A stretch of DNA of 64,000 nt from Herbidospora galbida (GCF_005233835.1 NZ_SZQA01000006.1:182846-246845), one strand, 5' to 3'; shown: positions 26,983 to 37,038, counted from the first letter of the stretch. Made by a program: numbers and translations. The notes: a model not told the origin generated them from the letters alone.

Positions 26983-27974
26983 AAACCCTGGCACTCCCGC
27001 GCCAGTTGCCCGGCCGGCTGCCGCGCAACTACCTGCCCGTCCTGGTCACCGGGGCGCTGTTCATCGCGATGTTCACGGCGGGCGGCATCCGCTACGAGGG
27101 CTTCGCGACCGGCCAGATCATCCTGAACGTCTTCATCGACAACGCGTTCCTGCTGGTCGTGGCCGTCGGCATGACCTTCGTCATCCTCACGGGGGGCATC
27201 GACCTGTCGGTCGGCTCGGTGGTGGCGCTGACCACGATGATCGCGGCCTCCCTGCTGCCGTCGACACCGTCCTTCCTGGTGATCCTGCTGGTCCTGGCGA
27301 TCGGCGGGGTGCTGGGCGCGGCGATGGGCGCGATCATCCACTACTTCGAGATCCAGCCGTTCATCGTGACCCTCGCCGGGATGTTCCTGGCCCGTGGCCT
27401 GTGCTACACGATCGGCACCGACTCGATCCCGATCAGCGACCCCACCTTCACGGCCATCGCGCAGACGCGGATCGACCTGGCCCCCGAGCTGTGGATCTCC
27501 CCCACGGTGCTGATCGCGCTGGCGGTGGTGCTCGTGGCGACGTACACGCTGCACTACACGCGGCTGGGGAGGAACGTCTACGCGGTCGGCGGCAACGAGC
27601 AGTCGGCGCTGCTCATGGGCCTTCCGGTGGCCCGGACCAAGATCGCCGTCTACACCATCAGCGGCCTGTGCTCCGCCCTCGGCGGCCTGCTGCTCTCGTT
27701 CTACATGCTCTCGGGCTACGGCCTGCACGCCGTCGGCATGGAGCTCGACGCCATCGCGGCGGTCGTCATCGGCGGCACACTGCTGACCGGCGGTTCGGGC
27801 TACCTGCTCGGGACGGTTCTCGGTGTGCTCGTGCTCGGGCTGATCCAGACGGTCATCAGCTTCGAGGGCACCCTCAGCTCGTGGTGGACCAAGATCGTCA
27901 TCGGTCTCCTGCTCCTGGTCTTCATCCTTCTCCAGCGCCTCATTGTGACGACAGGAGTCTCGCGTGAACGATGA
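26979..27974 (+). CDS. Sugar ABC transporter permease 2 (YjfF type)
   Basis: The 331-residue permease is a paralogue of the preceding one, with the same GGIDLSVGSVVALTT motif (about 68-82) and a conserved FEIQPFIVTLAGMFLARG segment. The pair resembles YtfT/YjfF of the E. coli furanose importer. GTG 26979 overlaps the stop of permease 1, and its own end overlaps the araB start by 11 bases. Confidence 0.93.
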   Translation: MKTLALPRQLPGRLPRNYLPVLVTGALFIAMFTAGGIRYEGFATGQIILNVFIDNAFLLVVAVGMTFVILTGGIDLSVGSVVALTTMIAASLLPSTPSFLVILLVLAIGGVLGAAMGAIIHYFEIQPFIVTLAGMFLARGLCYTIGTDSIPISDPTFTAIAQTRIDLAPELWISPTVLIALAVVLVATYTLHYTRLGRNVYAVGGNEQSALLMGLPVARTKIAVYTISGLCSALGGLLLSFYMLSGYGLHAVGMELDAIAAVVIGGTLLTGGSGYLLGTVLGVLVLGLIQTVISFEGTLSSWWTKIVIGLLLLVFILLQRLIVTTGVSRER

Positions 27975-29583
27975 CAGTTATGTGGTGGGAGTCGACTACG
28001 GCACCCTTTCCGGCCGGGCCGTGGTGGTCCGCGTCCGGGACGGCGCCGAACTCGGCTCCGCCGTCCATGAATACGCCCGGGGGGTGATCTCCGGACCTAC
28101 CCCCGACTGGGCGCTGCAATCGCCCGACGACTGGCGCGACGTGCTGCGCATCGCCGTGCCCAAGGCGATCGAGTCGGCCGGGGTGGCGCCGTCGGAGGTG
28201 ATCGGCATCGCCACCGACTTCACCGCCTGCACCATCCTGCCCGCCCTGGCCGACGGAACCCCGCTCAGCGACCGGTTCCCCGACCGGCCGCACGCCTGGC
28301 CCAAGCTGTGGAAGCACCACGCGGCGCAGGCCCACGCCGACCGGATCAACGAGCTGGCCGCCGCCAGGAACGAGCCGTGGCTGCCCCGCTACGGCGGGAA
28401 GATCTCCTCGGAGTGGGCGTTCGCCAAGGGCCTCCAGCTGCTCGAAGAGGACCCGGAGCTCTACGCGCTGGCCGACCGCTGGATCGAGGCGGCCGACTGG
28501 ATCATCTGGGAGCTCAGCGGCGTCGAGACGCGCAACGTCTGCACCGCCGGCTACAAGGCGATCTACCAGGACGGCGCCTACCCCTCTGAGGAGTTCCTGG
28601 CGGCGCTGAACCCTGAGTTCACCGGTTTCACCGCCAAGCTCGGCGCCGAACTGGCGCCGCTGGGCGGACGGGCCGGGTCGCTGTCGGCCAAGGGCGCCGA
28701 GTGGACCGGGCTGCCCGAGGGCATCGCGGTCGCGGTCGGCAACGTCGACGCCCACGTGACGGCCGCGGCGGCCGACGCCGTGCGGCCGGGCCAGATGGTC
28801 GCGATCATGGGCACCTCGACGTGCCTGGTCATGAACGGCGAGACCCTGGCCGAGGTGCCGGGCATGTGCGGCGTCGTACGAGACGGGATCGTTCCAGGGC
28901 TGTGGGGCTACGAGGCCGGGCAGTCGGCCGTCGGCGACATCTTCGCCTGGTTCGTCGACAACAACGTGCCCGCCTCCTACGTGGCCGACGCCGCCGCGGC
29001 GGGCGTGTCCGTCCACGAACATCTGACGTCTCTGGCGGCCGGGCAGGCCGTCGGCGCGCACGGACTGGTCGCACTCGACTGGTTCGGCGGCAACCGGTCG
29101 GTACTCGTCGACCACGATCTTTCGGGAGTGGTCGTGGGTCAGACGTTGTCCACCAAGCCGGAGGACGTCTACCGGGCGTTGCTGGAGTCGACCGCGTTCG
29201 GCTGCCGGGTCATCGTGGAGACCTTCGAGGCCTCCGGCGTGCCGGTCGACGAACTCGTGGTCGCGGGCGGCCTGCTGAAGAACGCGTTCCTCATGCAGAC
29301 CTACGCCGACGTGCTGCGCAAGCCGCTGTCGGTGATCGACTCCGACCAGGGACCGGCGCTGGGCTCGGCCATCCACGCCGCCGTGGCGGCCGGGGCCTAC
29401 CCCGACATCCCCTCTGCGGCGGCGGCGATGGGCAAGCGGATCGCGGGGGCGTACACCCCCGATCCCGAGCGGGCCGCCGCCTACGACCGGCTCTACGCCG
29501 AATACCGCACCCTGCACGACCACTTCGCCGACGGGGCCGTGCTCCACCGGCTGCGCGCGATCCGGAACGAGGCGTCCAAGTGA
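27964..29583 (+). CDS. araB: Ribulokinase
   Basis: The 539-residue FGGY-family carbohydrate kinase phosphorylates L-ribulose to L-ribulose 5-phosphate with ATP, the second step of L-arabinose breakdown. The sequence begins with the FGGY phosphate-1 motif YVVGVDYGTLSGRAVVV, which matches AraB rather than xylulokinase, and has the adenosine motif VVAGGLLKNAFLMQ near 434-447. It starts at GTG 27964 behind a GGAG ribosome-binding site, inside the end of the permease gene. Its stop overlaps araD. Confidence 0.95.
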   Translation: MNDDSYVVGVDYGTLSGRAVVVRVRDGAELGSAVHEYARGVISGPTPDWALQSPDDWRDVLRIAVPKAIESAGVAPSEVIGIATDFTACTILPALADGTPLSDRFPDRPHAWPKLWKHHAAQAHADRINELAAARNEPWLPRYGGKISSEWAFAKGLQLLEEDPELYALADRWIEAADWIIWELSGVETRNVCTAGYKAIYQDGAYPSEEFLAALNPEFTGFTAKLGAELAPLGGRAGSLSAKGAEWTGLPEGIAVAVGNVDAHVTAAAADAVRPGQMVAIMGTSTCLVMNGETLAEVPGMCGVVRDGIVPGLWGYEAGQSAVGDIFAWFVDNNVPASYVADAAAAGVSVHEHLTSLAAGQAVGAHGLVALDWFGGNRSVLVDHDLSGVVVGQTLSTKPEDVYRALLESTAFGCRVIVETFEASGVPVDELVVAGGLLKNAFLMQTYADVLRKPLSVIDSDQGPALGSAIHAAVAAGAYPDIPSAAAAMGKRIAGAYTPDPERAAAYDRLYAEYRTLHDHFADGAVLHRLRAIRNEASK

Positions 29584-30227
29584 AGAAGACCGTCTGCGCC
29601 CTGCATTCGGAGCTGGTCCGTTACGGCCTGGTCGCCTGGACGGCGGGCAACGTCTCGGGCCGGATCCCGGGCGAGGACCTGTTCGTCATCAAGCCCAGCG
29701 GCGTCTCCTACGACGACCTGACCCCCGACACGATGGTCGTCTGCGACCTCGACGGCAACCTGGTCGAGGGCGACTACGCGCCCTCCAGCGACACCGCCGC
29801 GCACGCCTACATCTACCGGCACATGCCCGAGGTCGGCGGCGTCGTCCACACCCACTCGACCTACGCCTCCGCCTGGGCCGCCCGCGGTGAGGCGATCCCG
29901 TGCGTCCTGACGGCGATGGCCGACGAGTTCGGCGGAGAGATCCCCATCGGCCCGTTCGCCCTGATCGGCGGCGACGACATCGGCCGGGGCCTCGTGGACA
30001 CCCTGAAGGGCCACCGCTCCCCGGCGGTCCTGATGCAGAACCACGGTGTCTTCACGATCGGCGCGACCCCCAAAGCCGCCGTGAAGGCGGCCGTGATGTG
30101 CGAGGACGTCGCCCGGACCGTGCACGTCGCCCGCCAGCTCGGCTCCGTCATCCCCATCGAGCCGAAACACATCGACGCTCTGTACGACCGCTACCAGAAC
30201 GTCTACGGACAGAGGAGTTCCAAGTGA
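29580..30227 (+). CDS. araD: L-ribulose-5-phosphate 4-epimerase
   Basis: The 215-residue class II aldolase-family enzyme converts L-ribulose 5-phosphate to D-xylulose 5-phosphate, which enters the pentose phosphate pathway. Zinc ligands are visible as H90 and H92 ([13 protein letters not shown]) and in QNHGVF; D71 matches the catalytic Asp. The N-terminal GNVSGR and KPSG phosphate-binding motifs are intact. GTG 29580 overlaps the araB stop (GTGA). Confidence 0.95.
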   Translation: MKKTVCALHSELVRYGLVAWTAGNVSGRIPGEDLFVIKPSGVSYDDLTPDTMVVCDLDGNLVEGDYAPSSDTAAHAYIYRHMPEVGGVVHTHSTYASAWAARGEAIPCVLTAMADEFGGEIPIGPFALIGGDDIGRGLVDTLKGHRSPAVLMQNHGVFTIGATPKAAVKAAVMCEDVARTVHVARQLGSVIPIEPKHIDALYDRYQNVYGQRSSK

Positions 30228-31699
30228 AACTGTGGTTCCTGACCGGCAGCCAGTCCCTCTACGGAGACGAGACTCTGGCCCAGGTCGCCGACCAGTCGCG
30301 GGCGATCGCGACGGAGTTGGGCCACGCCCTGCCGTTCGAACTGGAGTGGAAGCCGGTCCTCCTCGACGCGACGTCCATCCGCAACGTGATGCTCGCCGCG
30401 AACGCCGACGACGAGTGCGGCGGCGTCATCGCCTGGATGCACACCTTCTCCCCCGCGAAGATGTGGATCGCCGGCCTGGACGCCCTGCGCAAGCCGCTGC
30501 TGCACCTGCACACGCAGGCCAACCGCGAGCTGCCGTGGGCGACCATCGACATGGACTTCATGAACCTGAACCAGGCCGCCCACGGCGACCGTGAGTTCGG
30601 CTACGTGCAGTCGCGCCTGGGGGTGGCCCGCAAGACCGTGACCGGTCACGTCTCCGACCCGGCGGTGGCCGAGCGGATCTCGGCGTGGGCGCGCGCGGCG
30701 GCCGGCCGGGCCGAGGTCGGCTCGCTGAAGCTGGCCCGTTTCGGCGACAACATGCGCGACGTGGCGGTGACCGAGGGCGACAAGGTCGAGGCGCAGCTCC
30801 GCTTCGGCGTGTCGGTCAACACCTACGGCGTGAACGACCTGGTCGCGGTGGTCGACGCCCAGGCCGACGCCGACGTGACGGCCCTGGTGAAGGAGTACGA
30901 GGAGCTCTACGACGTCGCCGCCGAACTGCGCAGCGAGGGCGCCCGGCACGAGTCGCTGCGCTACGCCGCCCGGATCGAGCTCGGCCTGCGCACCTTCCTG
31001 ACCGAGGGCGGCTTCAAGGCGTTCACCACCAACTTCGAGGACCTCGGCGGCCTGCGCCAGCTCCCCGGCCTGGCGGTGCAGCGCCTGATGGCCGACGGCT
31101 ACGGCTTCGGCGGCGAGGGCGACTGGAAGACCTCGGTCCTGCTCAGGACTCTGAAGGCGATGGTGCCCGGGGGCGGCACCTCGTTCATGGAGGACTACAC
31201 CTACCACCTGACGCCGAACGAGGAGCTCATCCTCGGCGCGCACATGCTGGAGGTCTGCCCGAGCATCGCCGCGGGGAAGCCGTCGTGCGAGATCCACCCC
31301 CTCGGCATCGGCGGCCGGGAGGACCCGGTCCGCCTGGTCTTCGACGCGGCCCCCGGCCCGGCGGTCGTCATCGGCCTGGCCGACATGGGCGAGCGCTTCC
31401 GCCTGATCGCCAACGAGATCGACGTGGTCGAGCCGCTGGAGGCCCTGCCCAACCTCCCGGTCGCCCGCGCGGTCTGGAAGCCCCGCCCCGACCTGCGCAC
31501 CTCCTCGGAGTCGTGGCTGTCCGCCGGAGCGCCGCACCACACGGTGCTGTCGGCGGCGGTGGGCGCGGAGGAGCTGCACGACTTCGCCGACATGCTCGGC
31601 GTCGAGCTCCTCCTGATCGACGCGAACACCACCACCCGCCAGTTCGCCAAGGAACTGCGCTGGAACCAGGCCTACTACCGCCTGTCGCAGGGATTCTGA
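30224..31699 (+). CDS. araA: L-arabinose isomerase
   Basis: The 491-residue enzyme isomerises L-arabinose to L-ribulose using a divalent metal, often Mn2+. Family motifs are clear: [11 protein letters not shown] at the N-terminus, [36 protein letters not shown] and MEDYTYHL. It starts at GTG 30224 with AGAGGAG upstream and overlaps the araD stop. It is the last gene of the operon, and a strong terminator hairpin starts eight bases after the stop. Confidence 0.96.
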   Translation: MKLWFLTGSQSLYGDETLAQVADQSRAIATELGHALPFELEWKPVLLDATSIRNVMLAANADDECGGVIAWMHTFSPAKMWIAGLDALRKPLLHLHTQANRELPWATIDMDFMNLNQAAHGDREFGYVQSRLGVARKTVTGHVSDPAVAERISAWARAAAGRAEVGSLKLARFGDNMRDVAVTEGDKVEAQLRFGVSVNTYGVNDLVAVVDAQADADVTALVKEYEELYDVAAELRSEGARHESLRYAARIELGLRTFLTEGGFKAFTTNFEDLGGLRQLPGLAVQRLMADGYGFGGEGDWKTSVLLRTLKAMVPGGGTSFMEDYTYHLTPNEELILGAHMLEVCPSIAAGKPSCEIHPLGIGGREDPVRLVFDAAPGPAVVIGLADMGERFRLIANEIDVVEPLEALPNLPVARAVWKPRPDLRTSSESWLSAGAPHHTVLSAAVGAEELHDFADMLGVELLLIDANTTTRQFAKELRWNQAYYRLSQGF

Positions 31700-31706
31700 C
31701 GCCCCG

Positions 31707-31742
31707 GCCGCCAGGTCGACGGTCACCCGTCGGCCTGGCGGC
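31707..31742 (+). terminator. Terminator of the arabinose operon
   Basis: GCCGCCAGGTCGACGG (31707-31722) pairs with CCGTCGGCCTGGCGGC (31727-31742) over all 16 positions (one T-G wobble) with a TCAC tetraloop. It ends 13 bases before the LysR start codon, so it also falls in that gene's promoter or leader. Confidence 0.85.
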
Positions 31743-31755
31743 TTAGGTTGGGGGC

Positions 31756-32676
31756 ATGCTGCTCCGCGAGCTGGAATATCTCGTCGCGCTGGCCCGCGAG
31801 CGCCACTTCGCCCGCGCCGCCGAGGCGTGCCACGTCTCCCAGCCCTCTCTGTCGGCCGGCATCCGCCGCCTCGAGACCGACCTCGACGTCACCCTGGTCA
31901 GAAGGGGCCGCCGGTTCACCGGCCTGACCGAGGAGGGCGAGCGGGTGCTCCTGTGGGCCCACCGCATCCTCGCCGACCTCGACGGCATGCGCGACGACCT
32001 CGGCCAGATGCGGGCCGGCGTCTCCGGCACGCTCCGCCTCGGCGCCATTCCCACCGCTCTCGCGGCCGCGTCACTGCTCACCACCCCCTTCTGTGTACGC
32101 CACCCGCACGCCCGCATCTCCCTCGGCAGCCTGTCGTCCCGGGAGATCCACCGCCGGCTGACCGACTTCGAGATCGACGCCGCCCTCACCTACCTCGACG
32201 GCGAGGACGGCGAGCGCGCCATCCCGCTCTACGAGGAGCGCTACCTGCTGCTCACCCCCGACGACGGCGACCTGGCCGACCGCCCGAGGGCCCGCTGGAC
32301 GGAGGTGGCGGCGCTGCCGCTCTGCCTGCTCGGCCAGGAGATGCGCAACCGCCGCATCCTCGACGAGCTGTTCCACGACGCCGGGGCGGCGGTGGTCCCG
32401 GCGATCGAGACCGACAGCGTGTCGGCGCTGTTCGCGCACGTCGCCACCCACCGCTGGTCGAGCGTGATCGCGCACGCGTGGCTGCACATGATCGGCGTCC
32501 CCGACGGCATGCGGATCATCCCGATGGAGACCCCGTCGCACTCGCCCCAGATCGGGCTGGTCACCGCCGAGCGCTCGCCCGAGCCGGTGGTGGTGCGGGC
32601 GCTGCTCGACGTCGCCCGCGGCCTGGACCTCCGCGACGCCCTCGACACCACGCTCCGGAGCCACCTGGCCCGATAG
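31756..32676 (+). CDS. LysR-family transcriptional regulator
   Basis: The 306-residue regulator has an N-terminal winged HTH (residues 1-60, RHFARAAEACHVSQPSLSAGIRRLE) and a LysR substrate-binding domain (about 88-295). It lies 99 bases upstream of the NAD-dependent formate dehydrogenase in the same direction, so control of that gene is the simplest hypothesis; the effector is unknown. An ATAG-N7-CTAT dyad lies over its stop codon. Confidence 0.9.
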   Translation: MLLRELEYLVALARERHFARAAEACHVSQPSLSAGIRRLETDLDVTLVRRGRRFTGLTEEGERVLLWAHRILADLDGMRDDLGQMRAGVSGTLRLGAIPTALAAASLLTTPFCVRHPHARISLGSLSSREIHRRLTDFEIDAALTYLDGEDGERAIPLYEERYLLLTPDDGDLADRPRARWTEVAALPLCLLGQEMRNRRILDELFHDAGAAVVPAIETDSVSALFAHVATHRWSSVIAHAWLHMIGVPDGMRIIPMETPSHSPQIGLVTAERSPEPVVVRALLDVARGLDLRDALDTTLRSHLAR

Positions 32677-32688
32677 GCGCGGCCTATC
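32672..32688. promoter_or_regulatory. ATAG-N7-CTAT dyad between the LysR gene and formate dehydrogenase
   Basis: GATAGGC (32672-32678) and GCCTATC (32682-32688) form a perfect inverted repeat with a three-base spacer, covering the LysR stop codon and lying 88 bases before the formate dehydrogenase ATG. ATAG-N7-CTAT is the half-operator geometry of OxyR-type LysR regulators. It is probably a binding site of the adjacent LysR protein. Confidence 0.5.
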
Positions 32689-32775
32689 GACGACAGGCAC
32701 ATACGCTTTGACCTGGTATGACGCCGCCTCAAGGCTGGGGTTAGACCACCTCCTGGCGGACGAGAGGCGATACCC

Positions 32776-33936
32776 ATGGCCAAGGTCCTGTGTGTGCTCT
32801 ACGACGACCCTGTCGACGGCTATCCGAAGGAATACGCGCGCGACGGACTGCCGGAACTGAGCGGATATCCCGGCGGGCAGACCCTGCCCACCCCTTCGGC
32901 GATCGACTTCACCCCCGGCGTCCTGCTCGGCAGCGTCTCGGGCGAGCTCGGTCTCCGCGAATACCTGGAAGGCGCGGGCCACACGCTGGTCGTCACCTCC
33001 GACAAGGACGGCGCCGACTCGACGTTCGACCGCGAACTGCCCGACGCCGACGTCGTGATCTCGCAGCCGTTCTGGCCGGCGTACATGACGGCGGAGCGGT
33101 TCGAGAAGGCGCGCAACCTGAAGCTGATCATCACGGCCGGCATCGGCTCCGACCACACCGACCTCGACGCGGCCGTGCGGAAGGGCGTCACGGTCGCCGA
33201 GGTCACCTACTCCAACAGCATCAGCGTGGCCGAGCACGTCGTGATGATGATCCTCTCGCTGGTCCGCGACTACCTGCCCGCGTGGGAGGTCGTCAAGGAG
33301 GGCGGCTGGAACATCGCCGACGTCGTCAAGCGGTCGTACGACCTCGAAGGCATGCACGTCGGCACGGTCGCGGCGGGCCGCATCGGGCTGGCCGTGCTGA
33401 AGCGGCTGGCGCCGTTCGACGTCCACCTCCACTACACCGACCGGCACCGGCTGCCCCGCGAGGTCGAGGAGAGCCTGAACCTGACGTGGCACGAGAGCAC
33501 CGCCGACATGGTCCCGGTGTGCGACGTCGTCACGATCAACGCCCCGCTCCACCCCGAGACCGAGGGCCTGTTCGGCGACGAGCTGCTGTCGACCATGAAG
33601 CGCGGCGCCTACCTGATCGACACGGCCCGCGCCCGCATCACCGACCGCGACGCGATCGTGCGGGCCCTGCAGAGCGGCCGGCTGGCCGGTTACGCGGGCG
33701 ACGTGTGGTTCCCGCAGCCGGCCCCGCCCGACCACCCGTGGCGCACCATGCCCCACCACGGGATGACGCCGCACATGTCGGGCTCCTCCCTGTCGGCCCA
33801 GGCCCGCTACTCGGCGGGCACCCGCGAGATCCTGGAGTGCTTCTTCGAGGGCCGCCCGATCCGCGAGGAGTACCTGATCGTGGAAGGAGGGCACCTGGCG
33901 GGGGCGGGCGCCCACTCGTACTCGACCAAGGAGTAA
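32776..33936 (+). CDS. fdh: NAD-dependent formate dehydrogenase
   Basis: The 386-residue metal-free D-2-hydroxyacid-dehydrogenase-family enzyme oxidises formate to CO2 with NAD+. By comparison with the Pseudomonas sp. 101 enzyme (one residue offset) the active site is complete: N147 ([11 protein letters not shown]), R285 (TARARITDR), Q314 and H333 ([13 protein letters not shown]). D222 in the TDRHR loop indicates NAD+ rather than NADP+. The nucleotide loop is AAGRIG. The two oxidation-sensitive Cys of the Pseudomonas enzyme are Ser146 and Ala256 here. It could recover energy from formate released by the oxalate pathway encoded about 25 kb away. A LysR gene precedes it. Confidence 0.95.
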   Translation: MAKVLCVLYDDPVDGYPKEYARDGLPELSGYPGGQTLPTPSAIDFTPGVLLGSVSGELGLREYLEGAGHTLVVTSDKDGADSTFDRELPDADVVISQPFWPAYMTAERFEKARNLKLIITAGIGSDHTDLDAAVRKGVTVAEVTYSNSISVAEHVVMMILSLVRDYLPAWEVVKEGGWNIADVVKRSYDLEGMHVGTVAAGRIGLAVLKRLAPFDVHLHYTDRHRLPREVEESLNLTWHESTADMVPVCDVVTINAPLHPETEGLFGDELLSTMKRGAYLIDTARARITDRDAIVRALQSGRLAGYAGDVWFPQPAPPDHPWRTMPHHGMTPHMSGSSLSAQARYSAGTREILECFFEGRPIREEYLIVEGGHLAGAGAHSYSTKE

Positions 33937-33950
33937 CTACAGTCACCGGG

Positions 33951-34283
33951 GTGACGATCGTTCGCTCCCTGGTGCTGTTCGCCATCGCCGCCGTGGCCGA
34001 GATCGGCGGCGCGTGGCTGGTCTGGCAGGGGGTCCGCGAAGACCGCGGGCTCGTCTGGGCCGGGGCCGGAGTGATCGCGCTCGGGATCTACGGGTTCGTC
34101 GCGACGCTCCAGCCCTCGGCCGAGTTCGGCCGGATCCTGGCGGCGTACGGCGGGGTGTTCGTGGCCGGGTCGCTGGTGTGGGGGATCGTGTTCGACGGCT
34201 TCCGCCCCGACCGGTGGGACCTGGCCGGGGCCGCGATCTGCCTGCTCGGGGTGCTGGTCATCATGTATGCGCCACGAGGATGA
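33951..34283 (+). CDS. YnfA/UPF0060 family small membrane protein
   Basis: The 110-residue protein has four hydrophobic helices and the family pattern [18 protein letters not shown] (about 15-32) and [12 protein letters not shown] (about 60-71), ending [21 protein letters not shown]. The family resembles small multidrug-resistance transporters, but its function is unsettled. GTG 33951 gives the usual family length. It follows the formate dehydrogenase by 14 bases and overlaps the convergent CadD-like gene by 23 bases. Confidence 0.88.
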   Translation: MTIVRSLVLFAIAAVAEIGGAWLVWQGVREDRGLVWAGAGVIALGIYGFVATLQPSAEFGRILAAYGGVFVAGSLVWGIVFDGFRPDRWDLAGAAICLLGVLVIMYAPRG

Positions 34284-34812
34284 GGATCCCGATCCCGATG
34301 AGCACGATCGGGAAGGCGAGGTGCCCCCACTTGGCCAGGGCCTGGGCGACGACGGGCCGGGTGGCCAGGAACCGGCCGACCAGGCAGAGCACGCCGACCA
34401 TGACCAGGAAGACGATCACGTAGACGACGACGCCCTGGGTGGCGAAGACCGGGACGTACACGCCGATGTTGTCGCCGCCGTTGGCGAGGGTGATGCCGGC
34501 GATGGCGAGCACCCCGGTGGGTGCTTTCTCCGTTTCGTCGTCGTCTTTGCTCAGTAGCGCTCTGATGCCGAGCGCGAGCGGGATCAACCCGAGCCACCTG
34601 ACGAGGTCGCCGGGCAGCGCCGCCGCGCCGATCGAGACCACCACCGAGACGGCGAGGATCGCGGCGAATCCGAGGTATTGCCCCAGAACGATGCGGAAAG
34701 CGGTGGTCTGGGAAAAGAAGAGAGCGATCAGGACGAGATCGTCCACATTCGTAATGGCGAACAGGCCGATGGCCTGGCCGACGGTGCCCGCGTTCACCCG
34801 GCTATCCTGCAC
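34261..34812 (-). CDS. CadD-like cadmium resistance / LysE-superfamily transporter
   Basis: The 183-residue membrane protein has five or six hydrophobic segments. Motifs [14 protein letters not shown] (about 20-33) and [17 protein letters not shown] (about 105-121), with Asp residues inside membrane helices, are typical of CadD-like cadmium exporters. The metal specificity is inferred from the family only. GTG 34812 is used with GGAAAAG upstream; GTG 34797 is an alternative. It is divergent from the Nudix gene with a 22-bp gap. Confidence 0.85.
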   Translation of the reverse strand: MQDSRVNAGTVGQAIGLFAITNVDDLVLIALFFSQTTAFRIVLGQYLGFAAILAVSVVVSIGAAALPGDLVRWLGLIPLALGIRALLSKDDDETEKAPTGVLAIAGITLANGGDNIGVYVPVFATQGVVVYVIVFLVMVGVLCLVGRFLATRPVVAQALAKWGHLAFPIVLIGIGILILVAHT

Positions 34813-34834
34813 CTTTTCCGGATACGCTCAGCAG

Positions 34835-35323
34835 GTGGCGATCCGGAACTCACACTGCACCTTCTGCGGCGCCTCCTACGCGCTCGACCAGCCCTGGCCC
34901 CGCCTCTGCGCCGCCTGCGGCAACACCTCCTACCAGAACCCGCTGCCGGTGGCCGTCATGGTCCTGCCGGTCGACGAGGGCCTGCTCGTCATCCGGCGGG
35001 CGATCGAGCCCCGGCTCGGGCAGCTCGCCCTCCCGGGCGGTTTCATCGACCTCGGCGAGTCGTGGCAGCAGGCCGCGGCCCGCGAACTGTTCGAGGAGAC
35101 CGGCATCACGGTCTCCGCCGCCGACGTGACGCTGTTCGACGTGCTCAGCGCCCCCGACGGCACCGTCCTCGTCTTCGGCCGGGGCCCCGCCCTGTCGAGC
35201 ACGGACCTCCCGGTGTTCGCCCCCACTCCGGAGACCTCCGAGTGGCTGGTCGTGAAGGAGCCGCAAGAGCTGGCGTTCCCCCTGCACTCGCAGGTCATGG
35301 CCGCCTACTTCGCCGCGACGTAG
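34835..35323 (+). CDS. Nudix hydrolase with N-terminal zinc ribbon
   Basis: The 162-residue protein has a zinc-ribbon with C8/C11 and C25/C28, followed by a Nudix domain. The complete Nudix box GGFIDLGESWQQAAARELFEETGI lies at 68-91 and matches GX5EX7REUXEEXGU. It hydrolyses a nucleoside diphosphate linked to some moiety; the ribbon resembles NudC-type NADH pyrophosphatases, but the C-terminal NudC signature is not evident. GTG 34835 is chosen because the ribbon begins at once. The ribosome-binding site is weak and the gap to the divergent gene is only 22 bp, so a leaderless transcript is possible. Confidence 0.85.
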   Translation: MAIRNSHCTFCGASYALDQPWPRLCAACGNTSYQNPLPVAVMVLPVDEGLLVIRRAIEPRLGQLALPGGFIDLGESWQQAAARELFEETGITVSAADVTLFDVLSAPDGTVLVFGRGPALSSTDLPVFAPTPETSEWLVVKEPQELAFPLHSQVMAAYFAAT

Positions 35324-35324
35324 C

Positions 35325-36458
35325 GTGTTCGCCGCCGACGACGTCGTCCGGGACTTCGGCACCTCGGGCGACGAACCTGGCACCGCGAGCGCCGCCGGCC
35401 TGCGCTGGCTCGCCGACGAGGTCGACGCCTCCCCCGCCGGGCCGTGGTCCGCGCGGCTGGCCGCCGTGACGTGCGACGTGCCCCGGCTGCTCGACCTGCT
35501 CGGCCACCCCTCACCCGGGCTGCGGCGGGTGGTGGCCTTCGCGCTCTCGTACGTCCCCGACCCCGCCCTCGGCCCGGTGCTGCGCGGCCACATGGAGGTC
35601 GAGCCCGACACGGCCGCCGGGATGGCGACCCTGGTCGCGTTGTCGCGGCACCCCGCCCAGGTCCCCTTCGTCCGCGGCCATCTGCGCTCCGAACATCCGG
35701 AGCTGCGCTTCGGCGCGGCGTTCGGGCTGCTGATCCGGGCCGGCGAGACCGACGACGCGTCGGTCGCCGCGCTCGCCCTGTGCGCCGAGAACGGCGTGGC
35801 CGACTGTGCCGAACGGCTGCCGTGGATGGACCCCGAATGGGACACGGTGACCGGCGTGGTGTGCGAGCGGCTGCGCTGCCGCCCCGAGGCGCTGGGCCGT
35901 CTGCTGACCATCCTGCTCAGCCGCAAGCGCCCGCCGGCGGCCTGCTGCTGGGAGGCGGCCGGTCTGGCCGCCCAGAGCGACCACGGCCGCTCCCTGGGCC
36001 CGTTGGTTTTGGCGCTGACCGACCATCCCGACTTCAGCGTGCGGCAGGCGGCGCTGCGGAACATCGTGGCCTGGATCGACGAACCGGGCTACCTCGACCG
36101 GGTGGCCGAGCTCGCCGACGACCCCGATCTGGGTGAGATCGCGATGTGCGTGCTGGTGAAGCAGGGCGACCCGCGCTGCGTACCGGCGCTGCAGCGGATG
36201 ATCGCCGGCCCGCTGGGCGGCTACGTGAACGCGCCGCCCGACTGGGTCGAGCAGAACGTCAGCCGCGACCTGGTGCTCCGCACGGCCGCCCCGTTCGCCG
36301 ACGACCTGCTCCCGGCGGTGGAGGAACGTCTGGAGGGCGACCTGACCCCGCACGAGGAGAAGGTGCTGATCCAGGGGTTCGGCGAGACCGTGCTGACGCG
36401 TTGGCTGGCGCGGCTGCGCGGCCCGGCCAGGGAACGCCTGCGCCGGATCCTGGGCTGA
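35325..36458 (+). CDS. HEAT-repeat protein of unknown function
   Basis: The 377-residue, mostly helical protein has repeating pairs of amphipathic helices of HEAT type (for example HPSPGLRRVVAFALSYV, HPELRFGAAFGLLIRAG, HPDFSVRQAALRNIVAWI). It has no signal peptide, membrane segment or catalytic motif. Such proteins usually act as protein-binding scaffolds; no partner is known. It starts at GTG 35325 one base after the Nudix stop and is probably co-transcribed. It ends directly against the convergent PadR gene. Confidence 0.75.
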   Translation: MFAADDVVRDFGTSGDEPGTASAAGLRWLADEVDASPAGPWSARLAAVTCDVPRLLDLLGHPSPGLRRVVAFALSYVPDPALGPVLRGHMEVEPDTAAGMATLVALSRHPAQVPFVRGHLRSEHPELRFGAAFGLLIRAGETDDASVAALALCAENGVADCAERLPWMDPEWDTVTGVVCERLRCRPEALGRLLTILLSRKRPPAACCWEAAGLAAQSDHGRSLGPLVLALTDHPDFSVRQAALRNIVAWIDEPGYLDRVAELADDPDLGEIAMCVLVKQGDPRCVPALQRMIAGPLGGYVNAPPDWVEQNVSRDLVLRTAAPFADDLLPAVEERLEGDLTPHEEKVLIQGFGETVLTRWLARLRGPARERLRRILG

Positions 36459-37013
36459 TCAGCCGGGTTCGCAGGGGTCGGTGTTCGCCGCCGGGTCGTG
36501 GGCCTTGACCTCGCCGATGGCCCACTCGGCCCATTCCTGGTGCAGGCGGCTGGAGCGCAGGCCCCATTCCAGGGCCAGCCGCCCGTAGACCGTGAAGTTG
36601 TCCTGGTGGGGCGCGATCATCTTGCCCAGCTCGGCCAGGCGCTCTCCCTCGGCCGCTGCCGCCTGCTGCTGTTCGCGCAGGTAGGCGATGGCGTCGTCGG
36701 CGGAGATCTGGCCGAAGAAGAAGACCCGCAGCAGCATGTCGTAGCGCCTGATCGGCACCGGGGGAACGTCGAGCAGCCAGTGGCGCAGTTCCTCGCGTCC
36801 GGCGTCGGTGACGGCGTACTCCTTGCGTCCCCGGGCCCCCTCTGACCGCACCGTGATCAGCCCGGCGTCGGCGAGGCGGCCGAGTTCCCCATAGAGCTGG
36901 CTCTGCGTCGCCGGCCACACGTTGGCGAGCGAGTTCTCGAAGAGTTTCAGCAGGTCGTAGCCGCTCGCCGGGTCCTCTGACAGGAGCCCGAGCAGGGCGT
37001 GGCGCAGGCTCAT
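36459..37013 (-). CDS. PadR-family transcriptional regulator
   Basis: The 184-residue regulator has an N-terminal winged HTH (SLRHALLGLLSEDPASGYDLLKLFE, then QLYGELGRLADAGLI and GRKEYAVTDAGREEL) and a C-terminal dimerisation helix bundle, the PadR/Vir layout. ATG 37013 is preferred to ATG 37043, because the latter lies inside the first 22-bp operator-like repeat. It is divergent from the carotenoid oxygenase and probably represses it and itself through the repeats at 37039-37089. Confidence 0.88.
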   Translation of the reverse strand: MSLRHALLGLLSEDPASGYDLLKLFENSLANVWPATQSQLYGELGRLADAGLITVRSEGARGRKEYAVTDAGREELRHWLLDVPPVPIRRYDMLLRVFFFGQISADDAIAYLREQQQAAAAEGERLAELGKMIAPHQDNFTVYGRLALEWGLRSSRLHQEWAEWAIGEVKAHDPAANTDPCEPG

Positions 37014-37038
37014 GTCCCGAACCCTACCTATCCTCGTT

